A stretch of DNA of 64,000 nucleotides from an uncultured Burkholderiales bacterium (GCA_951812315.1 CATOSA010000008.1:1-64000), one strand, 5' to 3'; counted from the stretch's first letter, positions 1-8,840 are shown. Notes: a model not told the origin generated them from the letters alone. Numbers and translations are program-made.

Positions 1-184
1 CGCCAAATTCGGCCAGATAACGCGTTTCAGCCGTATCTCTGACCAGGCCAAGCGCATGTGGTCCGATCAGTATTCCGACCAGGAGGTAGCCAAGCAGGGC
101 CGGAAGTGCCAACAAACGGCACACCGCGACGACAACGACGGCCGCAAGAAGAAGTACGAGGACAAGTTCAAGTGCGTCGTGCAC
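1..184 (-). CDS. Kef-type cation:proton antiporter (CPA2), N-terminal fragment
   Basis: Read leftward from a GTG at 184; the gene runs off the window edge after 61 codons. The visible part is very hydrophobic and contains GYLLVGILIGPHALGLV, the form of the first inner-membrane helices of monovalent cation:proton antiporter-2 (KefB/KefC/YbaL-like) proteins. A GAGG about 8 nt upstream supports the GTG; a TTG two codons earlier is also possible, with a TGA just before it. In many beta- and gammaproteobacteria such an antiporter lies divergent to kdsD, so the repeats and insertion sequence at 236-1915 probably split an ancestral divergent pair. Substrate (K+ or Na+) cannot be told from this fragment. 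Confidence 0.8.
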   Translation of the reverse strand, partial: MHDALELVLVLLLAAVVVVAVCRLLALPALLGYLLVGILIGPHALGLVRDTAETRYLAEFG

Positions 185-235
185 GCGCAAGCCTCAAGTC
201 AACGGTTGAATAGATTGTCATGAGTTCAAGTGTAT

Positions 236-403
236 CTAGGAGTCTGCCGGACTTAGGATGATGCGGCTGCAACGGTGGGAGAGTGGTCCATATTTCGCCG
301 CTTTCTCCTTACATATTCCCGATATGCGCGTCGAAATCGTCAAAATCTGTCCTCGCTCTCCCATCGTTTCGCTTTCGCACACCTAAGTCCGACAGGCTCC
401 TAG
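236..403. repeat. CTAG-bounded palindromic element, family 1 (168 bp)
   Basis: The ends 236-257 and 382-403 are inverted repeats matching at 20 of 22 positions (CTAGGAGTCTGCCGGACT.. against CTAGGAGCCTGTCGGACT..). No ORF of note lies between them. Its last four bases, CTAG at 400-403, are also the first four of the next element. A 40-bp palindrome at 60267-60306 has closely related ends, so it looks like a collapsed member of the same family. Confidence 0.75.
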
Positions 404-635
404 TGTAGTGCTTCATTGTTCACGACATTTATGTTGAATGATAAGACGTGCGCTCACACAAACAAATAGCTGGCGTTGTGACCTCAGACGAGGCGCAAAC
501 CGCAGCGAGGTTCGCCCGCGTACGGCGAAGCAGGTTGCGCCCGCTTCGGCGCGTACACCTCGTGAGGATTTGTAACGAAGTATGAGGTCAATTCTCGCCA
601 TCTTTTGCGCCGTTAATAGTGGCGCACTACACTAG
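400..635. repeat. MITE-like palindromic element, family 2, copy 1 (236 bp)
   Basis: Bounded by CTAGTGTAGTGC and its inverse, and non-coding. The inner arms 471-486 and 583-600 also pair (TGACCTCA with TGAGGTCA, and TGGCG with CGCCA), so the whole element can fold back. A second copy lies at 59220-59554 with perfect 15-bp terminal repeats and an extra central palindrome. Its right CTAG (632-635) is where IS110 copy A begins. The small ORF across it has no support. Confidence 0.85.
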
Positions 636-647
636 TTCCTATGGTTT

Positions 648-1627
648 TTAGCAAGGTTTTTTTCCGACCATATCAGGCTTGAACGGTTGTCCTGAAGTCC
701 AGATGGCAAAGGCGATGCGCAGTAGCTTTCTGGCCAGGATCACAATGGCCTCGGTGGTTGCCAAGCCCCTGGCTAGTAGTGCGCGATAAATTGGTTTGAA
801 CAATTTTGTCTTTGCCGCTGCCTGCCCAGCCAGGTAGATCAGCCGCCGATCCTCCGCATTGCCCTGTTTGGTCAGGCGCCGCTTGCCCTGATGAGTACCA
901 GAATCCTTCGGGCGCGGGTCCAATCCGTAGGCGGCCACCACCGCATCGCTATTGGCAAAGGGCGTGTGATCGAAGCGATGGGTCAACGCCGCGCTGTTGA
1001 TAAAGCCAATGCCGCGAATGCGCTGCAGTTGCTTGCGTTTGTTCTCCAGTTCATCGTTGTGTGCAATGACGCGTTTGAGCTCGTTGTTGAGCTCGGCGAG
1101 CAGCGTGTTCAGGCTCTTCAAGGCGCCTTGATGCGCGCGCTTTAAGGCGCGGTTGGACCGCGTGCCCGTAGCCCGGATGCTCTGGCGCAGCGCCGTAGTA
1201 TGACGCACGACGCTCGCGCGTTGCTGATCAAATCACGCAGCGTGCGCTGCAAGGCGCTGGGTACGACATAACGATGTAGCCCATCACGTTCGCGATCGAC
1301 ATAACGGGCAATCACGCCCGCGTCCATTGGATCGGTCTTGCCGCGCTGGCCCACGCCCCTGGCGTAAGACGCTACATGCTTGGGGTTAAGGACGTACACG
1401 ACGTGTCCATGTCCTGCAGCCAGATCAGCCAGCTGCTGATGTAACCGGCCCGTGGCCTCCATGCCGATAACACAGCCTGCGGGAAGTTGTTTGAGCCAGA
1501 CCACAATGGCCTCGCGCTTATTGGCAATACGCTGGCAAGGTCGCTGCGAGCGCGCCCAGGCAATAACGATTTCGCACTGGCTAATGTCCGCGCCGATGAC
1601 TTCGATGCTCTTGTGTGAATCAGACAT
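648..1627 (-). pseudogene. IS110-family transposase, frameshifted
   Basis: DEDD-type recombinase with a RuvC-like N-terminal domain (IGADIS, MEATG, KTDPMDAG supply D, E, D, D) and a C-terminal Transposase_20-type domain with SGTHQGKRRLTKQGN. The start is ATG 1627 with GGAG upstream; the longer upstream reading frame belongs to the non-coding left end. The N-terminal part ends out of frame near 1142 and the C-terminal part continues in another frame down to 648. One missing base near 1228-1231 (RDLI followed by QQRASVV) would restore 326 residues, the family size. Otherwise the catalytic residues are present. Confidence 0.88.
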
Positions 1628-1730
1628 GTAAGCTCCACTTCCACGGCCAATGGCAACAACGGCTGCATACATGGACAACGCCGTGCTCAAGCCGCCCGTA
1701 TCGCCGTACACTTAAACGTGCCGAGGGGGG

Positions 1731-1913
1731 CTGTCTTTGCCGCGTTAGCTTGTTTCTATCGGCGGTCAGGTGCGTAAACACTTGCCGCTGCTTCCCAAAT
1801 CGACGCTCAGAAAGACAGAGTGGGGACATGGCTAGTTCGGTCTGTCCGGTTACGGCAGATAGCCTGCATCGTCCCTCCACCCCGGCACCCTCAGGTGCAG
1901 GACGTACCATACA
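1731..1913 (-). ncRNA. predicted IS110 bridge RNA, copy A
   Basis: Left-end non-coding region, matching copy B base for base through the guide and stem positions checked. In element orientation: outer stem GTGGAGGGAC / GTCCCCAC, presumed left target guide ATGCAGGCT (1869-1861), inner hairpin, presumed right guide ACTAG (1836-1832). A second domain is closed by the perfect stem CTGTCTTT / AAAGACAG (1818-1811 and 1738-1731) and contains ACAAG (1753-1749), complementary to the element's own CTTGT end. Architecture and order fit bridge RNAs described for IS110 elements; the RNA ends are a guess. Confidence 0.65.
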
Positions 1914-2012
1914 AGCCTGCATACATTGCATGCTGAAAACGGTATCGCAGATGGAATGCGGCAAGTCGATCCGGGGCTGAATGTTTCCTCTGCTGCGTTA
2001 TACTGCGCGGCG

Positions 2013-2999
2013 ATGGTGGCTATCGGAAAACTTTCCAGTCAGGAGGCGATCAGCCTCGCGAAACGCGTGCTCGACATCGAGGCGCGTGCCGTTCAGGAAC
2101 TTGCCGGACGCCTTGACGATTCCTTTGTGCGGGCGATGCAAATCATACTCGGTTGCAAGGGCCGGATTGTCGTAAGCGGGATGGGAAAGTCAGGGCACAT
2201 TGCGCGAAAGCTGGCAGCGACACTGGCAAGTACCGGGACGCCGGCGTTCTTCGTCCACCCTGCGGAAGCCAGTCACGGTGATCTTGGCATGATTACCAGC
2301 GACGACGTGCTCATTGCGCTATCGAATTCAGGGCAAAGCGCCGAACTGCTGGTGATCATACCTATTGTAAAGCGCGAAGGCGCGAAGCTCATTTCGATCA
2401 CCGGCGATCCGGCATCCGCGCTGGCTACTGAAGCCGATGCCCACTTGAATGCACAAACGTCCGAAGAAGCCTGCCCGCTCGGTCTTGCGCCGACAGCCAG
2501 CACCACGGCGGCGCTGGCGATGGGCGATGCACTCGCAGTCGCCCTGCTCGAGGCACGCGGTTTTGACGAGAACGATTTCGCACGTTCGCATCCGGGTGGC
2601 AGCCTCGGACGCCGTCTTCTGACCCATGTTCACGACATTATGCGCAGCGGTGATGCCGTTCCGCGGGTGCCAGACACGGCGATGCTCAATGATGCCATCC
2701 TCGAAATATCCAGGAAGGGCATGGGTATGACGGCAATCGTTCGCGGCGATCAGGTCACCGGCATTTTCACCGATGGTGATCTGCGCCGAACCCTGGAAAA
2801 GACGGGCGACATACGAACGGTCGCGATTGCAGACGCGATGACCAAAGCGCCGCGCACCGTTGAAGCGACTAAACTTGCTGTAGAGGCGGTCAAGATCATG
2901 GATGATCACAAGATCAACCAGATTCTGGTCGTCGACGATAGAAATGTCCTGGTCGGCGCCCTGAACACACACGACCTGATGCAGGCAAAAGTAATATGA
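2013..2999 (+). CDS. kdsD: D-arabinose 5-phosphate isomerase
   Basis: Converts ribulose 5-phosphate to arabinose 5-phosphate, the first step towards KDO of lipopolysaccharide. An N-terminal SIS sugar-isomerase domain (SGMGKSGHIARK, then HPAEASHGDLGMI and SNSGQSAE) is followed by two CBS domains. The start at ATG 2013 gives 328 residues, the length of E. coli KdsD; the frame is open 29 codons further upstream without support. TATACT at 1999-2004 could be a -10 box but lies very near this ATG, so promoter and start are uncertain, and IS110 copy A ends less than 100 bp upstream. First gene of the kdsD-kdsC-lptCAB-rpoN run; its stop overlaps kdsC. Confidence 0.93.
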   Translation: MVAIGKLSSQEAISLAKRVLDIEARAVQELAGRLDDSFVRAMQIILGCKGRIVVSGMGKSGHIARKLAATLASTGTPAFFVHPAEASHGDLGMITSDDVLIALSNSGQSAELLVIIPIVKREGAKLISITGDPASALATEADAHLNAQTSEEACPLGLAPTASTTAALAMGDALAVALLEARGFDENDFARSHPGGSLGRRLLTHVHDIMRSGDAVPRVPDTAMLNDAILEISRKGMGMTAIVRGDQVTGIFTDGDLRRTLEKTGDIRTVAIADAMTKAPRTVEATKLAVEAVKIMDDHKINQILVVDDRNVLVGALNTHDLMQAKVI

Positions 3000-3523
3000 C
3001 GCCAGATCTGTCGCAACGCGCCCGGCAGGTACGCCTGGCGCTGTTCGATGTCGATGGCGTCATGACCGATGGCACCTTGTTCGTGTCGGACAAAGGTGAA
3101 TCGTTCAAACCTTTCAATATTCTCGACGGTCTGGGCCTCAAGCTGCTGAAATCCAGCGGTGTCGCTACAGGCATCCTCACCGGCCGATCGTCCGATGCCG
3201 TTCGTGTCAGAGCAGGCGAACTCGATATCGATCACCTTATCCAGGGCGCCGCCGATAAATTACACGCATATGTCGACTTGCGGCAACGACTCGGACTGGA
3301 AGACGAGCACGTTTGCTATATGGGAGACGACCTTCCTGACCTGCCCGTTCTGCGCCGCTGTGGCCTCGCCCTCTCCCCGCCGGATGCCGTTGACGAAGTC
3401 CGCAATGAAGTGCATTTTGTGACGAAAACCGGCGGTGGCCAAGGCGCGGTACGCGAAGCCTGCGAACTGATTATGCAGGCCCAGGGAACCTGGGCCGCTC
3501 ACGTCGGTCCGTACCGGTCATGA
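2996..3523 (+). CDS. kdsC: KDO 8-phosphate phosphatase
   Basis: HAD-superfamily phosphatase that releases KDO from KDO 8-phosphate in the cytoplasm. The first motif FDVDGVMTDG carries both catalytic aspartates near residue 20, followed by TGRSSDAV (motif II-like) and the late acidic motif YMGDDLPDLP. Length 175 residues, normal for the small cap-less tetrameric KdsC type. It overlaps kdsD and lptC by four bases each (ATGA), implying translational coupling. Intact. Confidence 0.94.
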   Translation: MTPDLSQRARQVRLALFDVDGVMTDGTLFVSDKGESFKPFNILDGLGLKLLKSSGVATGILTGRSSDAVRVRAGELDIDHLIQGAADKLHAYVDLRQRLGLEDEHVCYMGDDLPDLPVLRRCGLALSPPDAVDEVRNEVHFVTKTGGGQGAVREACELIMQAQGTWAAHVGPYRS

Positions 3524-4110
3524 TCAGAGATCGACTGTTTGCCTGGTCTCCAGCCATACTCCTGCTGCTACTTGCAATCCTGACGTGGTGGCTCGACGCC
3601 AAGGTGAGTTCTCCGGAAAACCTGGCCGGGGCCAATGCGCGTGGCGCGCCGGAGTTCTACATTGAAGGATTCAACGCGGTTCGTATGAATCCGGACGGGT
3701 CTCGCCGCTACGAACTGACAGGCAAGCAACTCGTTCACTATGCTGACGAAAGCAGCTCCATACTGTTCTCGCCGACTCTTCTCTATCATGATTACGAGCG
3801 CGCTCCGGTTACGGTTCGCGCAGACACCGCGGAAATTGACAGCGGCGGCGAAAACGTTTACTTCCGCGGTGATGTACGGATTGATCGACCACCATACGAC
3901 GCCAATCCACGCCTCGGGGCGACGACCAGCTACTTGCACGTCATCCCGGATCAGGAGATTGCGAAAACCGATCAAGCGGTCACGATGGCCAATGGAAGTT
4001 CCACAGCCCGCTCGGTTGGCCTAGAATTTGATAACAAAACCAGACGCATTAATTTGCTATCACGAGTCCAGGCGCATTATGAAAATCCCAGAGCGCAAAC
4101 ATCGAAGTAA
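3520..4110 (+). CDS. lptC: LPS export protein LptC
   Basis: Bitopic inner-membrane protein that passes LPS from LptB2FG to periplasmic LptA. One N-terminal membrane helix (residues 8-24, AILLLLLAILTWWL) precedes a periplasmic beta-jellyroll with FYIEGFNAVRMNPDGSRRYEL, typical of the family. 196 residues, close to the usual 190. ATGA overlap with kdsC; its 3' end overlaps the likely lptA start by about 32 bp. Identification rests on fold-typical sequence and operon position. Confidence 0.9.
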   Translation: MIRDRLFAWSPAILLLLLAILTWWLDAKVSSPENLAGANARGAPEFYIEGFNAVRMNPDGSRRYELTGKQLVHYADESSSILFSPTLLYHDYERAPVTVRADTAEIDSGGENVYFRGDVRIDRPPYDANPRLGATTSYLHVIPDQEIAKTDQAVTMANGSSTARSVGLEFDNKTRRINLLSRVQAHYENPRAQTSK

Positions 4111-4738
4111 ACGCAACTTCAAGATCGCCAGTAGCCGAGATTTGGCGGGGTGGATTCGGACTTTGCCGCCGTGGCTGATTCTGACGATAGCGCTTGCCAC
4201 CAGTTTCAGCATGAACGCGTACGCCGTGCGCGCAGATCGCGATGAGCCCGTTAATGTTGAGGCAGATAGTGTTGAAATTAACGACCAGAAGCAGGAAGCG
4301 GTTTTTCTCGGCAACGTCGTGCTCACACAGGGCACATTGATGCTCAAGGCAGACCGGATTGTTGTCACCCAGGGCGATAGCGGGTTCGAGTCCGGCGTCG
4401 CCTACGGAAAACCGGCTTATTTCAGGCAAAAACGCGAAGGGCACGAGGATTACATCGAAGGCGAGGCAGAACGCCTCGAATATAGTGGCGAGGCCGAGAA
4501 AATCGAACTGTTCAGTAAGGCCAAATTGAAACGCGGTGGCGACGAAGTACGTGGCGCCTATATCTCGTACAGCGCTCTGACTGAATTCTTCGAGGTAAAC
4601 AGCGGGAAGCGCGATGGCGCCGAACCGGGAAGTTCGCGTGGCCGTGTTCGCGCGATCATTCAGCCGAGAAACTCCGACGACGACAAACCTTCCGACGCCT
4701 CTCCCGAATCGGGTGGCGTTGACGGTGACGACCGCTGA
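4079..4738 (+). CDS. lptA: LPS transport periplasmic protein LptA
   Basis: Periplasmic bridge protein for LPS transport. An ATG at 4079 gives a basic N-terminus, a hydrophobic segment LPPWLILTIALATSFSMNAYA and then the OstA-like repeats (EPVNVEADSVEINDQKQEA, FLGNVVLTQGTLMLKADRI). The frame is open from 4028, but that start would lie deep inside lptC. The C-terminal tail is acidic and low in complexity (DDDKPSDASPESGG). 219 residues from 4079, somewhat longer than E. coli LptA because of the long N-terminus and tail. Confidence 0.92.
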   Translation: MKIPERKHRSKRNFKIASSRDLAGWIRTLPPWLILTIALATSFSMNAYAVRADRDEPVNVEADSVEINDQKQEAVFLGNVVLTQGTLMLKADRIVVTQGDSGFESGVAYGKPAYFRQKREGHEDYIEGEAERLEYSGEAEKIELFSKAKLKRGGDEVRGAYISYSALTEFFEVNSGKRDGAEPGSSRGRVRAIIQPRNSDDDKPSDASPESGGVDGDDR

Positions 4739-4883
4739 TTACGTGTCATTCCCGAAACCAAAGGCGAGAATTCCGGTTCGCACAGTCGATGCCGCGCCAC
4801 GCCGCACGGCGATGCTGTTTCCGCGGGTATCAAATGTGCATTGAGTGGCCACGGTACCTCACGTTACGGTCCGTTATGGCGAT

Positions 4884-5603
4884 ATGAGCAAACTACGCGC
4901 GGATCGCCTCAAGAAACGCTACAAGGCCCGTACCGTAGTAAAAGACGTTTCGCTCGAGGTTGAAAGTGGCGAAGTGGTCGGACTGCTGGGCCCCAACGGG
5001 GCCGGCAAGACAACCTGTTTCTACATGATGGTTGGACTGGCGATGGTGGACGGTGGAGAGCTTTATCTGGACGATCGCAACCTGACCCATATGCCGATCC
5101 ATCGGCGCGCACGCCTCGGATTGAGCTATCTTCCACAAGAAGCGTCGATATTCCGCAAGCTGACTGTCGCCGAGAACATCCAGGCCGTGCTCGAATTGCG
5201 CCCACAGTCTGATGATGGCAATACACGCCTGGATGATCTGCTGACCGAACTGCAGATTACCCATCTCAGAAATAGTCCGGCCATCAGCCTGTCCGGCGGT
5301 GAGCGGCGGCGCGCCGAAATTGCCCGCGCGTTGGCAACCGACCCACAATTCATTCTTCTGGACGAACCCTTTGCCGGAATCGATCCGATCGCGATACTCG
5401 ATATTCAAAAAATTATTCGTTTTCTTAAAGATCGGGAGATCGGTGTCCTGATTACCGATCACAATGTTCGTGAGACACTTGGTATCTGCGACCGCGCCTA
5501 TATTATCAACGACGGCTGCGTTCTGGCCTGCGGAAAACCGGAGGAAATCGTTTATAATGAAAGCGTAAGGAAAGTTTATCTAGGCGAGCACTTCCGCTTG
5601 TAA
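4884..5603 (+). CDS. lptB: LPS export ABC transporter ATP-binding protein LptB
   Basis: Cytoplasmic ATPase of the LptB2FGC extractor. Walker [11 protein letters not shown]-loop in [16 protein letters not shown], signature [15 protein letters not shown], Walker [14 protein letters not shown] and switch His in ITDHNVRE are all intact. ATG 4884 ([16 protein letters not shown]) gives 239 residues, matching the family; an in-frame GTG at 4845 would add 13 residues of no known kind. A 145-bp gap separates it from lptA. rpoN follows 48 bp downstream. Confidence 0.95.
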   Translation: MSKLRADRLKKRYKARTVVKDVSLEVESGEVVGLLGPNGAGKTTCFYMMVGLAMVDGGELYLDDRNLTHMPIHRRARLGLSYLPQEASIFRKLTVAENIQAVLELRPQSDDGNTRLDDLLTELQITHLRNSPAISLSGGERRRAEIARALATDPQFILLDEPFAGIDPIAILDIQKIIRFLKDREIGVLITDHNVRETLGICDRAYIINDGCVLACGKPEEIVYNESVRKVYLGEHFRL

Positions 5604-5651
5604 ATACATTTCATCCCCCCTCCTGAACACAGTTCCGTTGTTGACTAAACC

Positions 5652-7082
5652 ATGAAACACTCACTGCAGCTCAAGCTGTCACAGCATCTGACGCTGACGC
5701 CCCAGTTGCAGCAGTCTATTCGGCTTCTTCAGCTGTCGACGCTCGAGCTGAACCAGGAAATCGAGCAATTCTTGCAGGAAAATCCACTTCTCGAGCGAGA
5801 AGAGGAAGAAGAGTCCCCACAGCCTGCGACAACGCCAGGACAGGAAACGCCTGAAACGGCAACAACATCAAGTACCACCGAAACGGCCACGCATGAAGAG
5901 ATTCAGCCGCAGACCGAATGGAGTGGCGACGAGGGATACACGTCGTACGGCAATCCCGAGTCTGACGATGACGACTCCGAACCGCCACTGGCCGCCGGCA
6001 GTGCCACGCTCAGGGATCACCTGCTTGGCCAGCTCTCGCTGATACAAATTTCAGAGCGTGACACGCAACTGGTCGCATTTCTGGTCGACAATCTGGATGA
6101 CAACGGCTTCATTCAGGATGAATTACAGGAACTTGCAGATATTCTCCCGGACGAGCTGGAAATCGATGCGGAGGACCTTGGTATTGCATTGAAATATCTG
6201 CAGAGTCTGGAGCCTGCCGGGGTCGGTGCCCGCAACGTCGGTGAATGCCTGGCGCTGCAACTCGAGGCGTTGCCTGAAGACACACCATTCCGGACGCTGG
6301 CCCTGCAAGTCGTAAGGGAAAATCTCGATTCGCTGGCGTTTCGCGATTACGCAAAGCTGAAGAAGTTGTTGCGCTGCGACGACGATACGTTGCGCGGTAT
6401 CCAAAGCCTGGTCACTCACCTGAATCCCCGGCCGGCCGCAAACTATACCGGCAGCGAAGCCCGCTACGTCGTCGCCGATGTGATCGCCCGCAAAATCAAA
6501 GGAATGTGGGTCGTTTCATTGAATCCCGACGCGATGCCGAAACTGCGCGTTAACCGGATGTATGCGGACATACTGCACCGGAACCGTGACGCGAGCCTGC
6601 AACAGCTTTCCGGCCAGCTTCAGGAAGCCAAATGGCTCATCAAGAATGTCCAGCAACGCTTTGACACGATACTGCGGGTGTCGCAGGCGATCGTTGACCG
6701 GCAACGCCATTTCTTCGAGCACGGTGAAGTTGCGATGCGCCCGCTGGTGCTGCGTGAGATCGCGGAAACATTGGGTCTGCACGAATCAACTGTTTCGCGC
6801 GTCACGACGCAGAAATTCATGTTCACCCCGAGAGGTATTTTCGAGCTGAAGTATTTCTTCGGCAGCCACGTCACCACTGAAACAGGCGGGGCCTGTTCCG
6901 CAACCGCCATTCGCGCCTTGATCAAACAACTCGTGGGCGAAGAGAATGGCCATAGTCCGCTTTCGGACAACCAGATTTCCGAGATTCTCGGCAAACAAGG
7001 CATTGTCGTCGCGCGTCGAACGATCGCGAAGTATCGCGAATCGCTGAAGATACTCCCCGTCAATCTGCGCAAGGCGATCTGA
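5652..7082 (+). CDS. rpoN: RNA polymerase sigma-54 factor
   Basis: Alternative sigma factor for promoters activated by bacterial enhancer-binding proteins. Region I (LKLSQHLTLTPQLQQSIRLL, glutamine- and leucine-rich) is followed by an acidic spacer (residues 50-120), the core-binding domain, the helix-turn-helix LHESTVSRVTTQKFMFTPRG and the C-terminal RpoN box (ARRTIAKYRESLKI). 476 residues, typical. Located between lptB and hpf as in most gammaproteobacteria. Intact. Confidence 0.97.
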   Translation: MKHSLQLKLSQHLTLTPQLQQSIRLLQLSTLELNQEIEQFLQENPLLEREEEEESPQPATTPGQETPETATTSSTTETATHEEIQPQTEWSGDEGYTSYGNPESDDDDSEPPLAAGSATLRDHLLGQLSLIQISERDTQLVAFLVDNLDDNGFIQDELQELADILPDELEIDAEDLGIALKYLQSLEPAGVGARNVGECLALQLEALPEDTPFRTLALQVVRENLDSLAFRDYAKLKKLLRCDDDTLRGIQSLVTHLNPRPAANYTGSEARYVVADVIARKIKGMWVVSLNPDAMPKLRVNRMYADILHRNRDASLQQLSGQLQEAKWLIKNVQQRFDTILRVSQAIVDRQRHFFEHGEVAMRPLVLREIAETLGLHESTVSRVTTQKFMFTPRGIFELKYFFGSHVTTETGGACSATAIRALIKQLVGEENGHSPLSDNQISEILGKQGIVVARRTIAKYRESLKILPVNLRKAI

Positions 7083-7110
7083 ATCGAGCCTTCCGCAAGG
7101 AGCGTAACTG

Positions 7111-7431
7111 ATGAACTTAAAGGTTTCCGGACACCATCTACCGATCACGCCCGCGATTCGCGACTATTTGCAGGACAAGCTGGCCAAGGTGTCGCGGCAT
7201 TTCGAGCAGGTGATGGACATCGACGTCATTCTGTCGGTCGACAAACTGGACCAGAAAGTCGAAGCGAAAGTTCACCTCAGCGGCAAGGATCTGTTTTGCG
7301 AGTCGATTGATACCGACATGTATGCCGCGATTGACGGGCTGGCGGACAAGCTTGACCGGGTCGTGCTCAAGCACAAGGAAAAGCTCGTTGATCACCACAA
7401 CCAGGAGTCCATTCGCCGCGCCGCGAGTTGA
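7111..7431 (+). CDS. hpf: Ribosome hibernation promoting factor (HPF, short form)
   Basis: Sigma-54 modulation / YhbH family. Binds the 30S decoding region in stationary phase and promotes ribosome dimer storage. The 106-residue length is that of the short form. Family features include NLKVSGHHLPITPAIRDYL at the N-terminus and the conserved YAAIDGLADKLDRVVLKHKEK helix. A strong Shine-Dalgarno AAGGAG lies about 9 nt upstream of ATG 7111. 28 bp after rpoN, the canonical neighbour. Confidence 0.94.
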   Translation: MNLKVSGHHLPITPAIRDYLQDKLAKVSRHFEQVMDIDVILSVDKLDQKVEAKVHLSGKDLFCESIDTDMYAAIDGLADKLDRVVLKHKEKLVDHHNQESIRRAAS

Positions 7432-7444
7432 ACCGATCCGTGTT

Positions 7445-7930
7445 ATGAGTCTGCTCGGTCGTCTGCTTCCGACAAGTAATGTCATCCTTGACCTGGATGT
7501 CACGAGCAAGAAGCGTGTGTTCGAACAGGCGGAAATGTTGTTCGAAGACTCTTTGGGCATCAGTCGACGCAAGATATTCGACGCGCTGCTTGCACGCGAA
7601 CGGCTGGGTTCGACCAGTCTTGGACATGGGGTTGCGATCCCGCATGGCCGGATCAAGGGGCTGAAATCTGCAGCCGGTGCATTTATCCGCACCCAGTCCC
7701 CGATCGCGTTCGAAGCCCCGGACGGCAACCCAGTCAATCTGATTTTTGTGCTGCTGGTTCCCGAGAAAGCAACCGATCAGCATCTTCAGATCCTGTCCGA
7801 GCTCGCACAGATGTTCAGCGAGCGTAATGTCCGCGACGTGCTAAACAGCGCCACTGACATTGACAGTGCGCAACGCTTCATTAGCGAATGGGAGCCACAT
7901 GCCCCGGGTCAGCGTCGCGCAGCTGTTTGA
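7445..7930 (+). CDS. ptsN: Nitrogen-regulatory PTS EIIA component
   Basis: EIIA-Ntr, a regulatory phosphocarrier of the PTS-Ntr branch. The start at ATG 7445 (MSLLGRLLPTSNVILDLDV) gives 161 residues; the frame is open further upstream into hpf without meaning. The phosphorylated histidine lies in LGHGVAIPHGRI, the typical EIIA-Ntr motif. 13 bp after hpf; its 3' end overlaps the likely hprK start by about 32 bp. Together with hprK and rapZ it indicates a regulatory, probably sugar-transport-free PTS as in many beta- and gammaproteobacteria. Confidence 0.94.
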   Translation: MSLLGRLLPTSNVILDLDVTSKKRVFEQAEMLFEDSLGISRRKIFDALLARERLGSTSLGHGVAIPHGRIKGLKSAAGAFIRTQSPIAFEAPDGNPVNLIFVLLVPEKATDQHLQILSELAQMFSERNVRDVLNSATDIDSAQRFISEWEPHAPGQRRAAV

Positions 7931-8840
7931 CGACAATGCTGACGCGCTCGACCTGGACTGGATTTCCGGACCGCGCGAACCAGCCCCTGAACTTGACAGC
8001 TCGGAAATAAATCAGTCCGTACAGGGATTGATTGGTCATCTCAATTTCGTTCATCCGAACTGGTTGCAAATATTCAGCCGTACCGAAGCAGCCTATTTTT
8101 CCGGCCTGGGCGAAGACGCGCAACGTGACGCGCTGAGTCGCATCTCTGACAGCGGACTCAAGGGCATGATCCTGTCCGATGGCGAACGCGCACCTCAGTC
8201 ACTGGCAGAATTTGCGCAGGCGCGGGACGTCCCGCTGCTCTCGTCACCGATGGCGAGCTTGCAGATTATCTGGGTGCTGCGCACCTACCTTGGACGCGCG
8301 CTTGCCGAATTCGTCACGCGTCACGGTGTGTTGCTCGATGTGCTCGGGGTCGGTGTGTTAATAACCGGGCAAAGCGGCGTCGGCAAGAGCGAGCTGGCGC
8401 TCGAATTGATCTCGCGCGGTTCCGGTCTGGTCGCTGATGATGTGGTCGAGCTCTACCACATATCACCGCGAACGCTCGAGGGACGCAGCCCGCAATTACT
8501 CAAGGATTTTCTCGAAGTGCGTGGATTAGGCATGCTCAATATCCGCACGATTTTCGGTGAGACTGCAGTACGCCGCCGCAAAAATCTGAAGCTGATCGTG
8601 CAACTGGAAAAGCCGGTCGGCGGCAAGGTGCCCGGGATCGAACGGCTCCCACTCAATGCGAGCGTTGAACAGATTCTCGACGTTGATATCCGCCAGGTGC
8701 AACTGCCGGTGGCCGCAGGCCGCAACCTGGCAGTGCTGGTTGAAGCTGCAGTACGGAACTATGTTTTACAGTTGCGTGGCATCGACAGCACGCAGGAATT
8801 CATTCAAAGGCAGGAGCGCTATCTAGGCACTCAGGAGTAA
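7899..8840 (+). CDS. hprK: HPr kinase/phosphorylase
   Basis: Phosphorylates and dephosphorylates HPr on a serine. The ATG at 7899 follows GGGAG and gives 313 residues; the upstream-extended frame lies within ptsN. The Walker A motif is GQSGVGKSELALEL, followed by the acidic SRGSGLVADDVVELY, and the HprK signature EVRGLGMLNIRTIFGE contains the residues that couple kinase and phosphorylase activities. The N-terminal domain is intact. HPr itself (ptsH) is not in the window; it usually lies just beyond rapZ in this gene order, but here ubiX follows. Confidence 0.94.
   Translation: MPRVSVAQLFDDNADALDLDWISGPREPAPELDSSEINQSVQGLIGHLNFVHPNWLQIFSRTEAAYFSGLGEDAQRDALSRISDSGLKGMILSDGERAPQSLAEFAQARDVPLLSSPMASLQIIWVLRTYLGRALAEFVTRHGVLLDVLGVGVLITGQSGVGKSELALELISRGSGLVADDVVELYHISPRTLEGRSPQLLKDFLEVRGLGMLNIRTIFGETAVRRRKNLKLIVQLEKPVGGKVPGIERLPLNASVEQILDVDIRQVQLPVAAGRNLAVLVEAAVRNYVLQLRGIDSTQEFIQRQERYLGTQE

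Larger units (their letters stand above)
634..1915 (-). mobile_element. IS110-family insertion sequence, copy A
   Basis: About 1.28 kb and oriented leftward. Comparison with copy B (38227-39320) sets the ends. In element orientation the left end starts after CT at 1915-1914 with TGTATGG, and the right end finishes ATAGGAA before CT at 635-634. There are no terminal inverted repeats, as usual for IS110. Transposase coding starts 286 nt inside the left end, while only about 12 nt follow its stop codon, so the long non-coding part is at the left end. The transposase is frameshifted. Confidence 0.9.
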
